From Dyella caseinilytica (GTDB lineage: Bacteria > Pseudomonadota > Gammaproteobacteria > Xanthomonadales > Rhodanobacteraceae), in assembly GCF_016865235.1 (NCBI RefSeq), contig NZ_CP064030.1, positions 1 through 64,000 of the forward strand: a DNA stretch of 64,000 nucleotides, read 5' to 3'. A program made the translations under genes and the position numbers. Numbering within the stretch: position 1 is the stretch's first letter; each line of letters opens with the position of its first letter. A model generated the notes under the pieces. That model made no database searches. It was given only the letters and a program-made list of their open reading frames with translations, and was not told where the DNA came from. Shown piece by piece: positions 61,423 through 64,000 of the stretch.

Positions 61423-62112
61423 ATGCGCATTTTGCTGGTTGAAGACGAACCGGAAATGGCCGTTGCATTGCGTGCAGCATTGCAACGTCACGGCATGCTG
61501 ACGGATATCGCGCCCAATCTGGCACAGGCAAGCGAAGCCTTACGCCAGAACGTTCACGATCTGCTGCTGCTCGATCGCCAGCTTCCCGATGGCGATGGCG
61601 CCACGCTGATCCAGCTGGCGCGCAAATGCCGCGCCGATTTGCCGGTGATCATGCTGACGGCGCGCGGTGCACTCGCCGATCGCATCGCTGGCCTTGACTT
61701 AGGTGCTGACGACTACCTCGTCAAGCCGTTTGCAGTCGAGGAATTGCTGGCACGCATTCGCGCGATATCGCGACGACCGTCGCAACTGGTACTGCCCACG
61801 GCAACCGTGGGCAATCTCACGTTCGATTTCTCCACCCACGAAGCGTTTGTCGACGACGTCTTGCTGCCACTGCCGCGGCGACAGTTGCTGGTGCTGGAAG
61901 CCCTGTTTCTGCGGCACGGCCGAACCGTCCGTCGGGAAGTACTGCAGGAGTCGGTGTATGACTTCAACGACGAAATTCAATCGAATGCCCTGGATGCACA
62001 TGTGTCCAAGCTGCGTCGCGCGCTGACGGAAGCGCATGCGCGTGCAGACATTCACGTGATCCGCGGCATCGGCTATCTGCTGAAGGAACGTACCGATGAT
62101 CGCGAAGAGTAA
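61423..62112 (+). CDS. OmpR/PhoB-type response regulator
   Basis: 229 residues. MRILLVEDEPEM has the acidic pair, LLLLDRQLPDGDG the phospho-acceptor Asp51, and DDYLVKPF Lys101 of the receiver domain. The C-terminal winged helix includes LPRRQLLVLEALFLRHGRTV and the closing LRRALTEA with HVIRGIGYLL. AGGAG lies 13 bases upstream of ATG 61423. It overlaps the kinase gene by 17 bases. It resembles the QseB/TctD-like regulators in length and start. The divergent MipA-type gene is the likely target. Confidence 0.95.
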   Translation: MRILLVEDEPEMAVALRAALQRHGMLTDIAPNLAQASEALRQNVHDLLLLDRQLPDGDGATLIQLARKCRADLPVIMLTARGALADRIAGLDLGADDYLVKPFAVEELLARIRAISRRPSQLVLPTATVGNLTFDFSTHEAFVDDVLLPLPRRQLLVLEALFLRHGRTVRREVLQESVYDFNDEIQSNALDAHVSKLRRALTEAHARADIHVIRGIGYLLKERTDDREE

Positions 62113-63433
62113 ATCGCTCACCAAACAGCTGGCCTTGCGTCTGATCATCTTGCAGGCGTTGATCATCCTCGTTTTCTCCGTCGTGCTCACGTTTACGGTC
62201 TTCAGTGGAAACGTTTCCTATATTGACGAACCGGTGTCGCACACGATCCTTGACGCCGTGCATGTCAATCAGAGCGGCAATCTCGAGCTTCATGCCGACA
62301 AAAAAATGCAGAAGCTGCTGCGCGAATCACCCGAGTTGTGGTTTGTGGTGGAAGACGCGCAAGGGCATCGCCTGGAGCACGGGCAGGTGCCGGAGGTGTA
62401 TCGCCCGCTGCTGCCATCGCTATACCGTTTGGTGCCGTCGGAAATCCACGAAGGCATCGCGCCGTACGACCTCACCATGCGCGTTTTTGTCGGCCCGGCA
62501 TCGACAGGAAGTTTGCGTGTCATCTGTGGCGGCGCGCCTTCGACCGATATGATCGCCGTGTTCTTCGGCCTCCTCTACTATTTCGGTTGGCGCATCATCC
62601 TGCCGATGACGCTGCTGACGTTGATCATGGTGCCGTGGCTGATTCGCCGCGGCATGTCGGGGATGGCCGAGGTAGCCGCGCAGGCACAGGCGATCGATAT
62701 CGATGTGCAGGGCGCACGGCTCGCCGACCAGGCGGTACCGCGCGAATTGCAGCCGCTCGTGCAGGCATTCAATGCTGCATTGGAGCGCCTCAACGAAGGT
62801 TATGATGCGCGCGATCGTTTTCTGGCCGGTGCGGCACATGAGCTGCGCGCACCGATCGCCATTCTGGAGGCACGCATTGAGACGCTGGAATCCGGCGCCA
62901 CCCGAACCCGACTGCTTGCTGACGTGGCACGGCTATCCAATCTTGCCGAACAGTTGCTCGATCTGCAGCGCCTTGGCAAGCAGCAAACGGCGTTCGAGCC
63001 GCTCGATCTGGTGGCGTTGTCACGCGAAGTCACCGCCGACGTCGCGCCGCTGGTGGTGGATGCCGGTTACGAACTGGCCCTGGATGCTCCTGAAACACAC
63101 GTGATGGTGATGGGTGATCGCCAGTCGCTGTCGCGCGCCTTGACCAACTTGATCCAGAACGCCATCGCGCATGGCGGTGGCTGCGGCCTGATTACGGTCG
63201 ATGTAAAACGAGACGGTACGCTTGGGGTGAGCGACCAGGGCCCTGGCATTCCCGCCGAGGAACGGCTTCGCATCTTCGAGCCTTTTTATCGCCTGCGTCC
63301 CAGTAGCATGGGCGCGGGACTCGGATTGCATCTGGTGCGGGAAATCGTTGCGCTACACGGTGGATGGATCAACGTGACCGAAGCGGACGGCGGCGGCGCA
63401 TACTTTCGCATGCGGCTTACGCCTGTGCCGTAG
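62096..63433 (+). CDS. Sensor histidine kinase, partner of the OmpR-type regulator
   Basis: 445 residues. An N-terminal helix (about 15-38) and a second (about 165-187) bracket a periplasmic sensor of about 125 residues. A HAMP-like linker leads to FLAGAAHELRAPIAIL, the phospho-acceptor His near 249. The ATPase domain shows NLIQNAIAHGGG (N box), VSDQGPGIP (G1) and GAGLGLHLVREIVALHGG (G2). The ATG at 62096 lies within the regulator gene, so translation is coupled. It should phosphorylate the adjacent regulator in response to an envelope signal, given the MipA-type neighbour. Confidence 0.95.
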   Translation: MIAKSKSLTKQLALRLIILQALIILVFSVVLTFTVFSGNVSYIDEPVSHTILDAVHVNQSGNLELHADKKMQKLLRESPELWFVVEDAQGHRLEHGQVPEVYRPLLPSLYRLVPSEIHEGIAPYDLTMRVFVGPASTGSLRVICGGAPSTDMIAVFFGLLYYFGWRIILPMTLLTLIMVPWLIRRGMSGMAEVAAQAQAIDIDVQGARLADQAVPRELQPLVQAFNAALERLNEGYDARDRFLAGAAHELRAPIAILEARIETLESGATRTRLLADVARLSNLAEQLLDLQRLGKQQTAFEPLDLVALSREVTADVAPLVVDAGYELALDAPETHVMVMGDRQSLSRALTNLIQNAIAHGGGCGLITVDVKRDGTLGVSDQGPGIPAEERLRIFEPFYRLRPSSMGAGLGLHLVREIVALHGGWINVTEADGGGAYFRMRLTPVP

Positions 63434-63465
63434 CCGCATACGCCCGTCGCAAATCCTCAAACCTT

Positions 63466-64000
63466 TCAAGCTTTGCTGGCGTGACAGCGAATCCGCATGT
63501 AGTCGGCCCACCACTTGCCATCGGCATCGCACATGGATGCGCGCAAAGTGTCCGCCAATGCAGCGAGACATGCAGGCCGTTCTTCTTCCGCTACCGCAGA
63601 TAGCAAAGGTTGAGCAAAGGTGGTCAGCCAGGCGCGAACGTCGCCGGGTAGCAAGGTTGGCCGGGGCAGCAGCGCCACAAAGTGAACCTGAAAACCCTGC
63701 TTTTCCAGCAACGCGCGGTAGTGCTCAGGTGTGGGGAAAAACCACGGATTGGGGATGTCGACATGCCGCGCAGCAAGGGCCGCGTGCAACGCATTGACGA
63801 TGGTTGCGACATTGCCGTGTCCGCCGAACTCCGCTACGAAGCGTCCGCCAGGTTTCAGTGCGCGCCAAACACCCGCGAGCACGTGCTCGGCATGCGGCAT
63901 CCAGTGAAGCGCAGCATTGCTGAAAACGGCATCGAATTCGCCATGGAAGTCGAGTGACTGACCATCCATCATCCTTGCCTCGACACCAAGTGCTCTGGTG
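63466..64000 (-). CDS. Class I SAM-dependent methyltransferase, 5' part beyond the window edge
   Basis: 178 residues are visible; the N-terminal SAM-binding glycine motif lies beyond the right edge. GVEARMMDGQSLDF, then FDAVFSNAALHWMPHAEHVL, is motif II onwards of class I methyltransferases of the trans-aconitate methyltransferase/UbiE-like kind. ALKPGGRFVAEFGGHGN is motif III. The C-terminus with WLTTFAQPLL and YMRIRC is typical of the Tam-like subgroup. The acceptor is unknown. Convergent with the kinase gene, with 32 bases between the stops. Confidence 0.85.
   Translation of the reverse strand, partial: TRALGVEARMMDGQSLDFHGEFDAVFSNAALHWMPHAEHVLAGVWRALKPGGRFVAEFGGHGNVATIVNALHAALAARHVDIPNPWFFPTPEHYRALLEKQGFQVHFVALLPRPTLLPGDVRAWLTTFAQPLLSAVAEEERPACLAALADTLRASMCDADGKWWADYMRIRCHASKA

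Noticed and set aside
1..64000. CRISPR arrays, tRNA or rRNA genes, riboswitches
   Set aside because: No regularly spaced direct repeats, cloverleaf-like sequence or recognisable aptamer was found by reading. tRNAscan and Rfam searches would be decisive.

Overview
The window is GC-rich and gene-dense. It looks like chromosome of a gammaproteobacterium of the Lysobacterales (Rhodanobacteraceae, in the Dyella/Rhodanobacter/Luteibacter range). That placement is inferred from the mix of glycoside hydrolases, an N-terminally Ser/Ala-rich TonB-dependent receptor, FadR-type sugar regulators and REP-like repeats. No rRNA, tRNA, CRISPR array or intact insertion sequence was seen.

Left edge (1-6.2 kb), accessory. 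A radical SAM maturase cut by the window edge is preceded by a 71-residue open frame with a strong ribosome binding site. Its C-terminus carries aromatic-x-x triplets, so the pair reads as a ribosomally made, cyclophane-type peptide system. Next come an IS5-type transposase remnant, a lysozyme-like lipoprotein, a GNAT enzyme, two decayed genes, a DUF1428 protein and two small zinc-ribbon membrane proteins, with four short GTCCGCT/AGCGGAC palindromes between them.

6.2-36.3 kb, mostly core-like. It holds regulator/enzyme pairs with visible palindromic operators (TetR/flavin monooxygenase, epimerase/XRE regulator, LysR/SDR twice, TetR/metallo-beta-lactamase-fold hydrolase). It also holds a TPR-sulfotransferase, a mannosidase pair (GH2 plus Tat-exported GH125), a MASE1-PAS-PAS-GGDEF diguanylate cyclase, a Rieske oxygenase, ahpC-ahpF, a YdeP-like molybdopterin oxidoreductase, a sensor-like membrane protein with no output domain and a secreted polyester depolymerase. 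Three long perfect inverted repeats lie between genes.

36.3-41.4 kb. A RelE/ParE-type toxin and HTH antitoxin pair with a large inverted-repeat operator, then a 1304-residue patatin protein whose catalytic Ser and Asp are separated by a membrane-spanning insertion.

43.0-59.7 kb, galactoside use. TonB receptor, GH35 beta-galactosidase, GH27 alpha-galactosidase and two aldose 1-epimerases would deliver galactose. A tightly coupled operon (dgoR-dgoK-dgoA-dgoD, SDR dehydrogenase, SMP-30 lactonase, sugar/H+ symporter) would oxidise and cleave it by the De Ley-Doudoroff route to pyruvate and glyceraldehyde-3-phosphate. Two paralogous FadR-type regulators flank the locus, and a shared TNGTANNATTA motif lies upstream of the operon and of the receptor.

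Right edge (60.2-64 kb). A DUF2384-like small protein and a MipA/OmpV outer-membrane protein lie opposite an OmpR/EnvZ-type two-component system, followed by a methyltransferase cut by the window end.
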